Origin: AC-37 sp036389835
GTDB taxonomy: Bacteria; Actinomycetota; Thermoleophilia; Solirubrobacterales; Thermoleophilaceae
NCBI GenBank assembly: GCA_036389835.1
Contig: DASVWC010000069.1
Location: 17,468 to 81,467, forward strand
Direction: 5' to 3'
DNA: 64,000 nt
A program made the translations under genes and the position numbers. The notes under the pieces are model-generated. The model saw only the letters and a list, made by a program, of their open reading frames with translations, did not search any database and was not told the DNA's origin. Shown piece after piece: positions 7,792 through 15,717 of the stretch. Positions within the stretch are counted from its first letter, which is position 1, and each line of letters begins with the position of its first letter.

Positions 7792-8946
7792 GTGTTGCAG
7801 CGACCGATTAGCGGCCACGTATTTCGGATCGAGGGCAAGCGACGCCCCGTTTGGTACGCGAAGTACCGGCTTCCGGACGGGCGTCAGGTGCAGAAGCGGC
7901 TCGGCCCGGCGTGGACCCAGCGCGGCCGGCCGCCGGCGGGCTACTTCACGAAGCGCACTGCGGAGGACTGGTTGCGGGACACGCTCGACGAGGCGCGGCG
8001 GGGGACGCTGCCGGGGATGGTGCGGACCGGCGCGACGTTCGCGGACGCTGCTGCGGAGTGGCTTCGCTACGTCGAATACGAGCGCGCGTGCAAGCCGTCG
8101 ACGCTCGAGGACTATCGGCAGATGGTGCGGACGCTGAACGCGTCGTTCGGATCGCGGCCGATCGAGAGCATCACCCGGCAGGACCTGGAGCGGTGGAAGG
8201 CGGCGACGGTGGCCGAGCGTGAGATCTCGAATCGGACGCTCCAGAAGTACCTAGTTGCGCTCAATGGGATCTTCAAACGCGCCATGCGCGTCTGGAATCT
8301 CCCGCGAAATCCGGCGGCGGAGGTCGAGCGCCCGCGCCTTGCTCGCGCGGCCAACATCGACGTCTTCTCGGGCGAGGAGGTGATGGCGCTCGTCCGCGCG
8401 GCGGAGTCCGAGCAGGACGCGGCGATCTATCTCACCGCGGCGTTCACCGGCCTCCGCCAGGGCGAGCTGCTCGCTTTGCGCTGGCGCGACGTGGACTTCG
8501 AGCTCGACCTGGTCCGCGTTCGGGCCAACTTCACGCACGGCCGCGAGGGGTCGCCCAAGAGTGGCCGGGAGCGGGCGGTGCCGATGATGGTCGAGGTTGC
8601 GCAGACCCTCGCGCGGTTGAGCCAGCGCCAGCGCTTCACCGCCCCGACCGACCTCGTCTTCTGCAGCCAGCTCGGCGGCCACATCAGCCCGAAGCACCTC
8701 GCCGCGCGCTACCGCAAGGCGCTCGATCGCGCAGGGCTTCGTCGGCTCCGCTTCCACGACCTTCGCCACACGTTCGGCACGCACGCAATCCGCGCAGCGG
8801 ACCCCCGCGAGGTCATGGAGTGGATGGGCCACGCCGACCTCAAGACGACGCAGATCTACCTCGCGTACAAGCCCAAGGCCGACGCTGCGCGCCGGCTCTC
8901 AGCTGCCTTCGAGGCTGGCGGTCGTGCCGTCGATGTCGCTACGTAG
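7792..8946 (+). CDS. int: Tyrosine-family site-specific integrase
   Basis: A 384-residue phage-type integrase. An N-terminal arm-binding-like region (GHVFRIEGKRRPVWYAKYRL) is followed by a core-binding SAM-like domain at about 80-160 and a catalytic domain at about 195-365. The active-site residues are visible: Arg222 in FTGLRQGE, Lys256, His322 and Arg325 in HDLRHTF, His347 in MGHAD, and nucleophile Tyr356 in TTQIYLAY. It lies 102 bp from attL and reads into the element, as is usual for tRNA-integrating elements. The GTG at 7792 was preferred; a TTG at 7750 would place the start inside the candidate arm sites. Confidence 0.95.
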   Translation: MLQRPISGHVFRIEGKRRPVWYAKYRLPDGRQVQKRLGPAWTQRGRPPAGYFTKRTAEDWLRDTLDEARRGTLPGMVRTGATFADAAAEWLRYVEYERACKPSTLEDYRQMVRTLNASFGSRPIESITRQDLERWKAATVAEREISNRTLQKYLVALNGIFKRAMRVWNLPRNPAAEVERPRLARAANIDVFSGEEVMALVRAAESEQDAAIYLTAAFTGLRQGELLALRWRDVDFELDLVRVRANFTHGREGSPKSGRERAVPMMVEVAQTLARLSQRQRFTAPTDLVFCSQLGGHISPKHLAARYRKALDRAGLRRLRFHDLRHTFGTHAIRAADPREVMEWMGHADLKTTQIYLAYKPKADAARRLSAAFEAGGRAVDVAT

Positions 8947-8979
8947 CGCACCTGGGAGGCGCACTGGGATCATGCAGTC

Positions 8980-9363
8980 ATGGACGAGCTCGCCCGCAGG
9001 AAGAACACGCCGGGCACCGATGCCGCCTTTGACACGCTCGCTCACGTTGCCGTCGATTCTGAAACGGACGATCGCTATCCAAGCGGGACCTTAATCATCC
9101 CCGCCGATTCTCCCGACGCCTCAGTCCTGATTTCGAGGGCGATCGCCGAAAGCAAGCCGATCATGCTCGTGTTTCCCGACGGTTCGGGTGTGGTCGCTAG
9201 GCCGCCGGATGCCAAGGGGTTTCTGTTGTTCGTGATCCTCAGTCTGTCTTTCCTCCTGGCTTTGGCGAGCAAGACACGCGACCGGCCGACCTTTGTGCCG
9301 CGCGAGTGGGTAACTGAGTTCCACGCGGCTCCCAGAGAGCGGGAGGCGGAACCGGTCGGGTAG
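8980..9363 (+). CDS. Hypothetical single-span membrane protein
   Basis: A 127-residue protein with no family I recognise. A soluble N-terminal part (residues 1-75) includes VAVDSETDDRYPSGTLIIPADSP, DASVLISRAIAESKPIMLVFPDG and GVVARPPDA pieces, then one hydrophobic helix (FLLFVILSLSFLLALA, about residues 81-96) and a short charged tail. It lies between the integrase and a larger membrane protein in the same direction, so it may share their transcript. It is restricted here to the mobile element. Confidence 0.55.
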   Translation: MDELARRKNTPGTDAAFDTLAHVAVDSETDDRYPSGTLIIPADSPDASVLISRAIAESKPIMLVFPDGSGVVARPPDAKGFLLFVILSLSFLLALASKTRDRPTFVPREWVTEFHAAPREREAEPVG

Positions 9364-9427
9364 TTCAGACCCAGGCAATCCGCCCGCGCATCCGGGTCCG
9401 ACCCGGCCGAATCGCATACTGAGGTGG

Positions 9428-11203
9428 ATGGACGGCCGGAGCGACAACGGAGAGCACGACCAGCCGCTGCCGGAGTGGCTTCCGCCGCAGCTCCGTTCCT
9501 GGACTGAGGCTCATCGCCAGGTGCTCGACGTCGTCTTCGACGCGTTTATGGCCACGGGCGAGTGGCCTGATCCGGTGCAGCTTCAGCGCGAGACTCGGGC
9601 TTCTGGAGGACCTCGCGCTGTCGCGCGCGTGGTGACCGAGATGCCGCGTCAGCTTGGGTGGCGCGAGTGGAGCCCGCAACGAGCTGTGCTCACGCACTTC
9701 GGAGTCGCGTGTTGCCGCCGTGCCCGCCCACTCTTGGACGCGTACTTCGCGGTCCTCGCGCTCGCGCTCGAGCGCCACAGCAACCCCGATGTCGAGAACC
9801 GTGTAAAGCGGGAAGACGTCGATGATCTGGTCGACGACGAAGTTCTCGCCGACCGACTCAGCCGCCTAATCGTGGCGGATCATCCATTCCTCTCCAGCGG
9901 CAGCGTGGGGGTAGCGAACTGGGACCTCGAAATCGACGAGCGCGTCGTTGAGTACGAGGAAGCCAGGGACGTTGATGAGTTCCTGGCGATCCTTGCCGAG
10001 CAACGAGGCGTGCGGCCCGATCTGGAGCGAACCGAAAGCGCTCGCGGCGTTGAGGAGACGCCCGCGCAACCCGAGCAACCTACGCAGGTCGGAGCGCCCG
10101 TGAGCGCCACCCCAGCAGAGACCCGAGCGTCGATCGGATCGGCCGCGACGTCGCGCCTCTTGACCGTCGTGACAATCATCGGCACCGTCCTCGCCATCGC
10201 GGTAGCTCCTGCGCCGCTTGCAGTCGGAGGCGTCGTCGCCTGCGTAACGGCCGTCGGCCTCGAGGTGCTCCGGCCTGGTACTTCGGCGACGTTCGCCGCG
10301 CTGATCATTCTCGCTGCCGCTTCGCTCGGCGCGCTCATCGGTCTTCTTGTCGTCAATGGGGAGGATGACCCTCCGGCGATCGCTGCCCAACTCGACGATG
10401 TCGTCGCGAAGGCAGATGATGCGGGGCAGTATCCGGCGGTACAACGGGCAGCCCGGCTTCATCCCGGCGCTAGCGGCTCTCATCTCTTGGTCCTGCGCGA
10501 TCAGTCGCAGCGACCGGGGGGAATCCCACACGAATTAGCCTCGCCGCCGTCCGACGAGATTCGGGTCTACGACGATGTCGATGGGCGGCTGGAGCTCCGA
10601 ATTCGATTTCACCCCCAGAACTTCGGGGAAGTGCAACAAGGCCCGGATGGCGACGCCCCCGGATACCAGTTCCGTCTCCTCAGCATCGCCGATCTCGACA
10701 AGAACGGAACCGCTGAGATCCTCGGCTCCTTTGACCGCATTTCCAATGCGAGCGGCCCGTTCCCGCTCCCCGTGCTCATCTCCTGGGACGAGGACGTCTC
10801 GCGCTATCGCATGGATGCTCTATTCACACAGCCCCCCGACCTACGTGTGCCCCGAGGGCTGCCGGCCGCCGCGCTCGACGGGTACCGCAAGCCGAGCGTG
10901 GTTCGCGATCAGTTCAGCGACACGGAGTTGACGGGGTATCCCGCAGACGTCGTTGAGGTGCGCCAGGCGTTGCGCGGGCCCGTTGTCCTAGCCGGATATG
11001 CCGAGCAGTCGCCAGTCGGTTTTAGCGGCCGTTACGAAGCCAAGGGCTGGTTCCTGGATTTGAAGGGCGGTGCGCCGCGGCTAACGGAATGCACGCCGCC
11101 CGGGCACGTCCTGCTCCGAATCGAGACACCCGCGGAGGTACCGGACGGGCTTGCTCGGGCTCTGATCGGCGCGCCGAATAAACGCGGCTGCGGCCAGGCT
11201 TAG
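9428..11203 (+). CDS. Large hypothetical membrane-anchored protein with calcium-loop-like C-domain
   Basis: A 591-residue protein without a name I can give. Residues 1-190 are soluble and mostly helical, with winged-helix-like segments (FMATGEWPDPVQLQRETRA). Residues about 240-315 hold two to three hydrophobic helices (LLTVVTIIGTVLAIAV and AALIILAAASLGALIGLLVV). Residues about 320-591 form a second soluble part with an FG-GAP/EF-hand-like loop, LLSIADLDKNGTAEILGSFD. The layout suggests an intracellular sensor joined through the membrane to an external or periplasmic-side domain. It belongs to the accessory load of the mobile element. Confidence 0.6.
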   Translation: MDGRSDNGEHDQPLPEWLPPQLRSWTEAHRQVLDVVFDAFMATGEWPDPVQLQRETRASGGPRAVARVVTEMPRQLGWREWSPQRAVLTHFGVACCRRARPLLDAYFAVLALALERHSNPDVENRVKREDVDDLVDDEVLADRLSRLIVADHPFLSSGSVGVANWDLEIDERVVEYEEARDVDEFLAILAEQRGVRPDLERTESARGVEETPAQPEQPTQVGAPVSATPAETRASIGSAATSRLLTVVTIIGTVLAIAVAPAPLAVGGVVACVTAVGLEVLRPGTSATFAALIILAAASLGALIGLLVVNGEDDPPAIAAQLDDVVAKADDAGQYPAVQRAARLHPGASGSHLLVLRDQSQRPGGIPHELASPPSDEIRVYDDVDGRLELRIRFHPQNFGEVQQGPDGDAPGYQFRLLSIADLDKNGTAEILGSFDRISNASGPFPLPVLISWDEDVSRYRMDALFTQPPDLRVPRGLPAAALDGYRKPSVVRDQFSDTELTGYPADVVEVRQALRGPVVLAGYAEQSPVGFSGRYEAKGWFLDLKGGAPRLTECTPPGHVLLRIETPAEVPDGLARALIGAPNKRGCGQA

Positions 11204-11312
11204 AACCCGGCCCTTCCCCTCGTTAGGCTCCGGCCGCGCCATTGACCGACACCGCGCACCACTTCCCGCCACTTGGTGGCAAGACACCAAGGACGAGACG
11301 TTCCCTGACACG

Positions 11313-11453
11313 ATGCCAGCAGACCTGACGCTCATGTACGAGGACGGCCACATCTACATCGACGGCCTCCGCGGAGGGCAGTACCTGAGCGTCAGCCTTG
11401 TCGATCTCTTCGCTGCGATCGTCGAGTCGGACCGCACCGAGCCAGAGTCGTGA
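11313..11453 (+). CDS. Small hypothetical protein
   Basis: A 46-residue reading frame from ATG at 11313 encodes MPADLTLMYEDGHIYIDGL and ends SDRTEPES. The composition looks coding: regular hydrophobic spacing, and the frame stays open upstream through TWWQDTKDETFPD without another standard start. An ATT at 11241 could give a longer protein of about 70 residues. No strong ribosome site is seen. Function is unknown, and it may be the end of a degraded gene. Confidence 0.35.
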   Translation: MPADLTLMYEDGHIYIDGLRGGQYLSVSLVDLFAAIVESDRTEPES

Positions 11454-11532
11454 GGGGGGAGCAATCTCCCTCACGAGGCGCCTGAGCACAACTCACTCGT
11501 GGAAGGTGTTCGCGATGCGTCCGACCGCGGCG

Positions 11533-11787
11533 TCACCTTCGCTGCCTCTCGGCCGCCCGCAGGAGCTCTGAGCCACGCCATTCAAGCGCGGCCGCGAGCT
11601 TGAGGAGGTTCTCGTAGCCGATGTTCCGCTCGCCGCGCTCCACGGACGAGACGTACGTCCGGTGCAACTCGCACCTGTCGGCTAGCGCCTCCTGGCTGAT
11701 CCCGAGCTTGGCTCGCCGCGCCCGGATTGCGTCCCCGAGGGCGAGGTGGTCGGCGGAGAGCTTGCGCATCGGCGGCACTCTGGGCAT
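11533..11787 (-). CDS. XRE-family helix-turn-helix regulator
   Basis: An 84-residue Cro/CI-type DNA-binding protein with HTH KLGISQEALADRCELHRTYV followed by SSVERGERNIGYENLLKLAA, which is the complete five-helix domain and almost nothing else. It is divergent from a single-strand-binding protein gene, with a 9-bp inverted repeat between them, so it probably autoregulates and represses that gene. Small XRE proteins near restriction genes often act as C-proteins, and the restriction endonuclease gene is only 0.5 kb away. A paralogous XRE/SSB pair without restriction genes exists at 29.9-30.5 kb. Confidence 0.88.
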   Translation of the reverse strand: MPRVPPMRKLSADHLALGDAIRARRAKLGISQEALADRCELHRTYVSSVERGERNIGYENLLKLAAALEWRGSELLRAAERQRR

Positions 11788-11820
11788 ACGCAGCCGATCC
11801 GTCTACAGACGATAAGACTA

Positions 11821-11846
11821 CAGACTATGCGTATACTCATAGTCTG
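11821..11846. promoter_or_regulatory. Palindromic operator of the XRE/SSB pair
   Basis: CAGACTATG (11821-11829) and CATAGTCTG (11838-11846) form a perfect 9-bp inverted repeat around an 8-bp spacer, ending 2 bp before the SSB GTG start. A related direct repeat TACAGAC lies just upstream. The site lies between divergent regulator and SSB starts and would block SSB transcription or translation initiation when bound. Confidence 0.65.
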
Positions 11847-11848
11847 CT

Positions 11849-12151
11849 GTGAACGTCGTCAGTCTGATCGGCCGGGTCACCGGGGAGCCGCAGCTACGCA
11901 CGAGCCGCGCGGGTGTCGCCGAGTGCCGGATGCGACTGGCCGTCCCGCGCTACTCCGGTCGCGGCATCCGGGAGCCAGGCGTCGTGTACGTCGAAGCGAG
12001 CACGTTCGGTCTCAGAGCACAGGAGTGCGCCGAGCGGCTACGTGAGGGCAGCAACGTCGGCCTCTCGGGTCGTTTGGAGGACGATCCGCCGGACGAGGCG
12101 CGTGGCGTTTACATCCACCAGCTCGATTTCCTCGACCCGGCTGAGTCCTAG
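11849..12151 (+). CDS. Mini single-stranded DNA-binding protein
   Basis: A 100-residue OB-fold protein: NVVSLIGRVTGEPQLRT, a central CRMRLAVPR, VVYVEASTFG, and GSNVGLSGRLEDD. This is the SSB/PriB-like core without the long acidic-tipped tail of the housekeeping SSB, although it ends FLDPAES. It would coat single strands made during transfer or excision of the element. The GTG start lies directly after the operator palindrome with no Shine-Dalgarno, so the transcript may be leaderless. It is clearly homologous to the SSB encoded at 29925-30212. Confidence 0.85.
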   Translation: MNVVSLIGRVTGEPQLRTSRAGVAECRMRLAVPRYSGRGIREPGVVYVEASTFGLRAQECAERLREGSNVGLSGRLEDDPPDEARGVYIHQLDFLDPAES

Positions 12152-12284
12152 TCCGACCGCGAGGTACCGCGTCGCTCAGCGCAACGCGAGTACGCCCTCG
12201 CTGTGGCGACAGCTGGAGCGGCGGAACGACGGGCAGCTTCGTCCAAGGCAGGGCTTCGGCGGTCAGACGCGAAGAGCCGGACCG

Positions 12285-13223
12285 ATGCCTCGCCCGCCCG
12301 GGACATGGACCAGAGCGGAACTGGAGCGAGACGCGCAGCACGGACGGTCCGAGTTCGTGAAGCAGCGTCTTGCCGCCCTCAAGCGTGAGCAGCAGGCCTA
12401 CCGCGCCGCGCATCGGGAGGCGGCAGAGGTAGTCGAAACGCTCCTGAATCGGACAGGGGACCTTCGCAGGCTCACAGGCAAATCCCTTCAGAACCGCGCG
12501 GTGCTTGGCCTCGCCCGCCAGCTCGCAGTGCCGCCCATCTCAGTGGACGACCTCGACACGCTCACTGATAGTTGCTTCGGGCAATGGCTCGGGCAGACCA
12601 CGGAGCGCGGCATGCGCCCATCCGCGGCAGAGTTCAACGCAGCGGCGAAGCTCATCCGGCAGCGTCTCGATACCGACCGGATGCCCTGGGTAGCGGCGGG
12701 GCGTCCGCCAACTGCATCCGAGCGCCAGCTTTTCATCGATTGGACGGCGACCGGGCCTGCGGCGGCCCGGGTACTCACCGCACGCCGCAGCGAGGCGAGC
12801 GCTCAGCAAGAAGCGGCGACGCGCGCTGCGGCCAGTGCTGCCAGTTACAGCCCTGTGAAGCCTCCCGGCACGCTCTCCGACCCGATCAACCAGATGGAGC
12901 CGGGCTCGTTTTCCACGGCGTCGCGAAAGCTGGCCGGCACCAGTATGGACGTGCCTATTCGGCTGCGAGCGGGCCACCCCACGGGCCTGCTGTTCTTGGC
13001 CATTGAGTGCAAGGTTTCCAACTCTTCGCTGAATTCGCGCAAGCGACTCATCGAAGTCACGCGAAAGCGCGAAGTCTGGGACAGCTCGGGAGCGCTGTAC
13101 CAGTTCAGGACGGCGGCGGTCTTGTCTGGCGTTTTCAGCGTGGAGCGCCTCTTGGAGGCTCAGGACAGCGGCGTTTGGCTCTTCTGGGGACACAGGCTGA
13201 GCGACTTGACAGCGTTCCTCTGA
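12285..13223 (+). CDS. XamI-type type II restriction endonuclease
   Basis: A 312-residue protein resembling the XamI restriction endonuclease family. It has the opening PPGTWTRAELERDA, a mid-region PWVAAGRPPTASERQ, the RRSEASAQQEAA box, and the catalytic PD-(D/E)xK-like segment IECKVSNSSLNSRKRL followed by AAVLSGVFSVERLLEAQDSG and a FWGHRLSDL end. XamI cuts GTCGAC, but specificity here is not provable from sequence. The methyltransferase gene follows 37 bp downstream, giving a complete R-M pair that would protect the element's host and favour element retention. The ATG at 12285 precedes the first conserved residues; the frame is open further upstream. Confidence 0.85.
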   Translation: MPRPPGTWTRAELERDAQHGRSEFVKQRLAALKREQQAYRAAHREAAEVVETLLNRTGDLRRLTGKSLQNRAVLGLARQLAVPPISVDDLDTLTDSCFGQWLGQTTERGMRPSAAEFNAAAKLIRQRLDTDRMPWVAAGRPPTASERQLFIDWTATGPAAARVLTARRSEASAQQEAATRAAASAASYSPVKPPGTLSDPINQMEPGSFSTASRKLAGTSMDVPIRLRAGHPTGLLFLAIECKVSNSSLNSRKRLIEVTRKREVWDSSGALYQFRTAAVLSGVFSVERLLEAQDSGVWLFWGHRLSDLTAFL

Positions 13224-13260
13224 TCGCTTTTCCGAGTGGGGCGAGGTCTACGTTTAGGCG

Positions 13261-14901
13261 GTGCAGCTCGCTCTCCCCGCCCTAACGCGCCACGACGGTC
13301 CCGGCCTGATAGCCGAGCTGGTTGCTCAAGCGCGCCTGCGCGCGGGCGCAGATGCAAGTCCGGCTGCTCGTCGCGAGGCCCTGCTGGCCACACTGGAAGG
13401 TTGGACGCCAAACGCGAGCGAGCGAGAGGTGTGCGCGGACGGCTATGACGTACCGGGGATGGCCTACGAGGCGCTAATCAGCGGTGCTGAACGCCGTGAC
13501 GCCGGTCAGTTCGCCACACCGAACTACGCCGCTGACCTTATGGCCGCATGGTTGTTGCGCGAGCCCGTCGATCTTCTGCTCGACCCGGGCGTCGGCTCCG
13601 GTCGGCTGCTCTACCGAGCCGGCCTGCGCGAAAACGGTCCCGAGACGTTCCTAGGGCTCGACACGGACCGGCTCGTCGTCGAACTCGCTCGTCGCAACCT
13701 TAAGTGGCGCGGCCTCGCGGATCGGGCCGAGGTGCGGGTGGCGGACTTCTTCGCATCAGTGCCCGAGCGTCCTGACGCCATTACATGCAACCCGCCGTAC
13801 TCCAGGCACCACAGCTTGTCGAACGAGGCGAAGGCATCCATCCACGACGGTCTGGAACAGCGCCTGGGTGTGCGGTTCAGCCGCCTCGCTGCACTACACG
13901 CGCTGTTCTTCGTACGTGCCATCGAAGTAGGCCGGCCGGGCGCACGGATTGCGTTTATCACTCCCGGCGACTGGCTCGATACCGCCTACGGCCGCAAGGT
14001 GAAGCAGTGGGTGCTCGAGCATGCGACGGTCGACGCTCTCGTGTTCTTCCCTGAGGATGCGCTTCCGTTCGGGGGATCGGTGATGAGCAGTGCGGTCATC
14101 ACCTTCGTTCGTAAGCATCAAGCGAGCGGGGGCACGACCGTTACGACCAAGACCAGGGTGGTGCGTTTGCCTCACCAGCCTCCCGTCGTCGAAGATGTTC
14201 TGGCGGCGGCCACGGGGGTCGGCGAGCACTCGCTTCGCGTGGAAGAGGTCGAACTGACCCCCTCCGGCAAATGGAGTCGGCCGGCGCCCAAACGCAACGG
14301 CGGCGTCGCGTTGTCCGAGCTCGCGCGGGTGCGCCGCGGCATCGCGACCGGCAGCAACGGATTCTTCGTCGTCTCCGACGCCACCCGCCGCCAGTGGAAG
14401 TTGCCGCTGGACGAGCTGCGGGCATGCGTCACCAGCCCGCGGGCGTTCGATGGCCTGGAGATACGCAAGGCCGACTTCGACGCGCTCGCCGAGAAGTCGC
14501 CCCGGTGGATCATCGCGTGCTGGCGGGAAGACGCCGAATGCGAGGAAAGCCCGCTGGGCGCATATCTCCGGCATGGTCGTGCGCTCGGCGTCCCGGATGG
14601 CTACCTCGCCTCCAGGCGCAAGCCATGGCACGGACTCGACCGACGCGAGCCGCCAGCGATCCTGTGGCCCTACTTCAACCGCGCTCGCTTGCGTTTCGTC
14701 CGCAATCGGGCGGACGCCCTTCCTCTAAACACGTGGCTCGGAGTTGAGCCCCACGAGGACGTGGATGCGGACAGGCTGTGGCGCGCGCTCAACGACCCGT
14801 TGACCATGGAGCATTTGGTCGCTTCGCGTCGCTCTTACGCCGGTATGACCAAGTTGGAGCCAGCGGAGCTCGGTGAGGTAAGCGTTCGCTGGCGGGCGTG
14901 A
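13261..14901 (+). CDS. N6-adenine DNA methyltransferase of the XamI-type R-M system
   Basis: A 546-residue methyltransferase. The Q-FATP segment (QFATPNYAADLMAAWLL) and S-adenosylmethionine motif I (DPGVGSGRLLYRAG) come first. The catalytic NPPY in AITCNPPYSRHH is near residue 178, and motifs such as AFITPGDWLDTAYGRKVKQW follow. The C-terminal 240 residues contain target-recognition-like RRGIATGSNGFFVV and PWHGLDRREPPAILWPYF, as in Eco57I-like and SalI/XamI M proteins. It protects the host DNA from the upstream endonuclease. The GTG start gives a standard N-terminal helical extension. Confidence 0.9.
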   Translation: MQLALPALTRHDGPGLIAELVAQARLRAGADASPAARREALLATLEGWTPNASEREVCADGYDVPGMAYEALISGAERRDAGQFATPNYAADLMAAWLLREPVDLLLDPGVGSGRLLYRAGLRENGPETFLGLDTDRLVVELARRNLKWRGLADRAEVRVADFFASVPERPDAITCNPPYSRHHSLSNEAKASIHDGLEQRLGVRFSRLAALHALFFVRAIEVGRPGARIAFITPGDWLDTAYGRKVKQWVLEHATVDALVFFPEDALPFGGSVMSSAVITFVRKHQASGGTTVTTKTRVVRLPHQPPVVEDVLAAATGVGEHSLRVEEVELTPSGKWSRPAPKRNGGVALSELARVRRGIATGSNGFFVVSDATRRQWKLPLDELRACVTSPRAFDGLEIRKADFDALAEKSPRWIIACWREDAECEESPLGAYLRHGRALGVPDGYLASRRKPWHGLDRREPPAILWPYFNRARLRFVRNRADALPLNTWLGVEPHEDVDADRLWRALNDPLTMEHLVASRRSYAGMTKLEPAELGEVSVRWRA

Positions 14902-14977
14902 GTCGAGGTCGAGTAGATTCTCTCGCAGTGCGGGCGGGGTCGAGCTGGGCTGGCCTACTTTCTCGACCGAGCCCGGA

Positions 14978-15628
14978 CTAACCGCATGACGCTGGAAGCG
15001 ATCCGGCGGTCGACCGAGTTGGCCGCCAGGGCTTCGCCGAGGGTGAGTCCGCCGCACCCGGGAGCTCGTCCCACACAGCGAGCCGCGCCATCGGTCCGTG
15101 CCCGCAGGCAGGACCGAGATCCTTTAGGAAGTCGTAGAAAGCCCGCTGCTTCCATCGCGGGGCACCGGGGCCGGAAAGCTCCCTCGGCGGTGCGGCTGGG
15201 CCGAACATCTTCTCGGCGGATGCATTCGTCCAGTAGCCGCCATATCCCGCTGCGGCCAAACACTCCCTTTCGTACCGGGCGCAAAACGCCGCGTACCCGA
15301 CGAGCGGGAACACCGGCAGCCGCTCGTAGGCGGGGGCCGTCAGGGTTTGCGCTCGATACCGGTTGAAGTGGCGAGCCTCGTCTAGCTCGACAAGCACGCC
15401 CTCGATCCGAAGGTCCCAGGAGTCCGGGCGGAAGCGGGGCGGCTGGCCCTGCACTACGTTGCGACCGCCTAGCTTGCGGTAGACAGCAAGCGTTTCGGCC
15501 GCGAGCGCGGGAGGCATCTCGTCAATGGCGGGGCGGGCGGCCTGGAACTCACCTTCGAGCTCCGCGTTCAAGCCACGGTTCGCCAGCAGAGTCCGTAACT
15601 GCCTCGCAGCCGAGCTGATCCGACCCAA
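14978..15628 (-). CDS. Hypothetical protein with nuclease-like core
   Basis: A 216-residue soluble protein of unknown function. Residues about 60-100 include FRPDSWDLRIEGVLVELDEARHF. This D-x(n)-E-hydrophobic-D/E pattern recalls PD-(D/E)xK or Vsr-like nuclease cores, followed by ARYERECLAA and a Trp/Lys-rich helix (RWKQRAFYDFL). The family is seen in actinobacterial accessory DNA, but I cannot name it. The start is a TTG; no better start is available before the first conserved-looking helix. It is convergent with the methyltransferase gene and divergent from the relaxase gene. Confidence 0.55.
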   Translation of the reverse strand: MGRISSAARQLRTLLANRGLNAELEGEFQAARPAIDEMPPALAAETLAVYRKLGGRNVVQGQPPRFRPDSWDLRIEGVLVELDEARHFNRYRAQTLTAPAYERLPVFPLVGYAAFCARYERECLAAAGYGGYWTNASAEKMFGPAAPPRELSGPGAPRWKQRAFYDFLKDLGPACGHGPMARLAVWDELPGAADSPSAKPWRPTRSTAGSLPASCG

Positions 15629-15717
15629 CGTGCGCGTGACGGTACCGCCGAGCCAGCGCTACCGCGCCAACCGCAAAATCGCTTCACGCACTTGCACTCA
15701 GTGCTCTCAGTACATGT
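15629..15717. promoter_or_regulatory. Divergent intergenic region, candidate oriT/promoter
   Basis: An 89-bp gap lies between the relaxase gene and the divergent nuclease-like gene. It contains the palindrome GCACTCAGTGC (15694-15704) followed by a repeated CTCAGT. MobF relaxases usually nick near their own gene at an inverted repeat, so this is the best oriT candidate here. It must also hold both promoters. Confidence 0.3.

Noticed and set aside
11533..12151. XRE/SSB pair as part of the R-M system only (C-protein role)
   Set aside because: The paralogous pair in the transposon has no restriction genes, so the cassette is more general; a controller role for the first copy remains possible.
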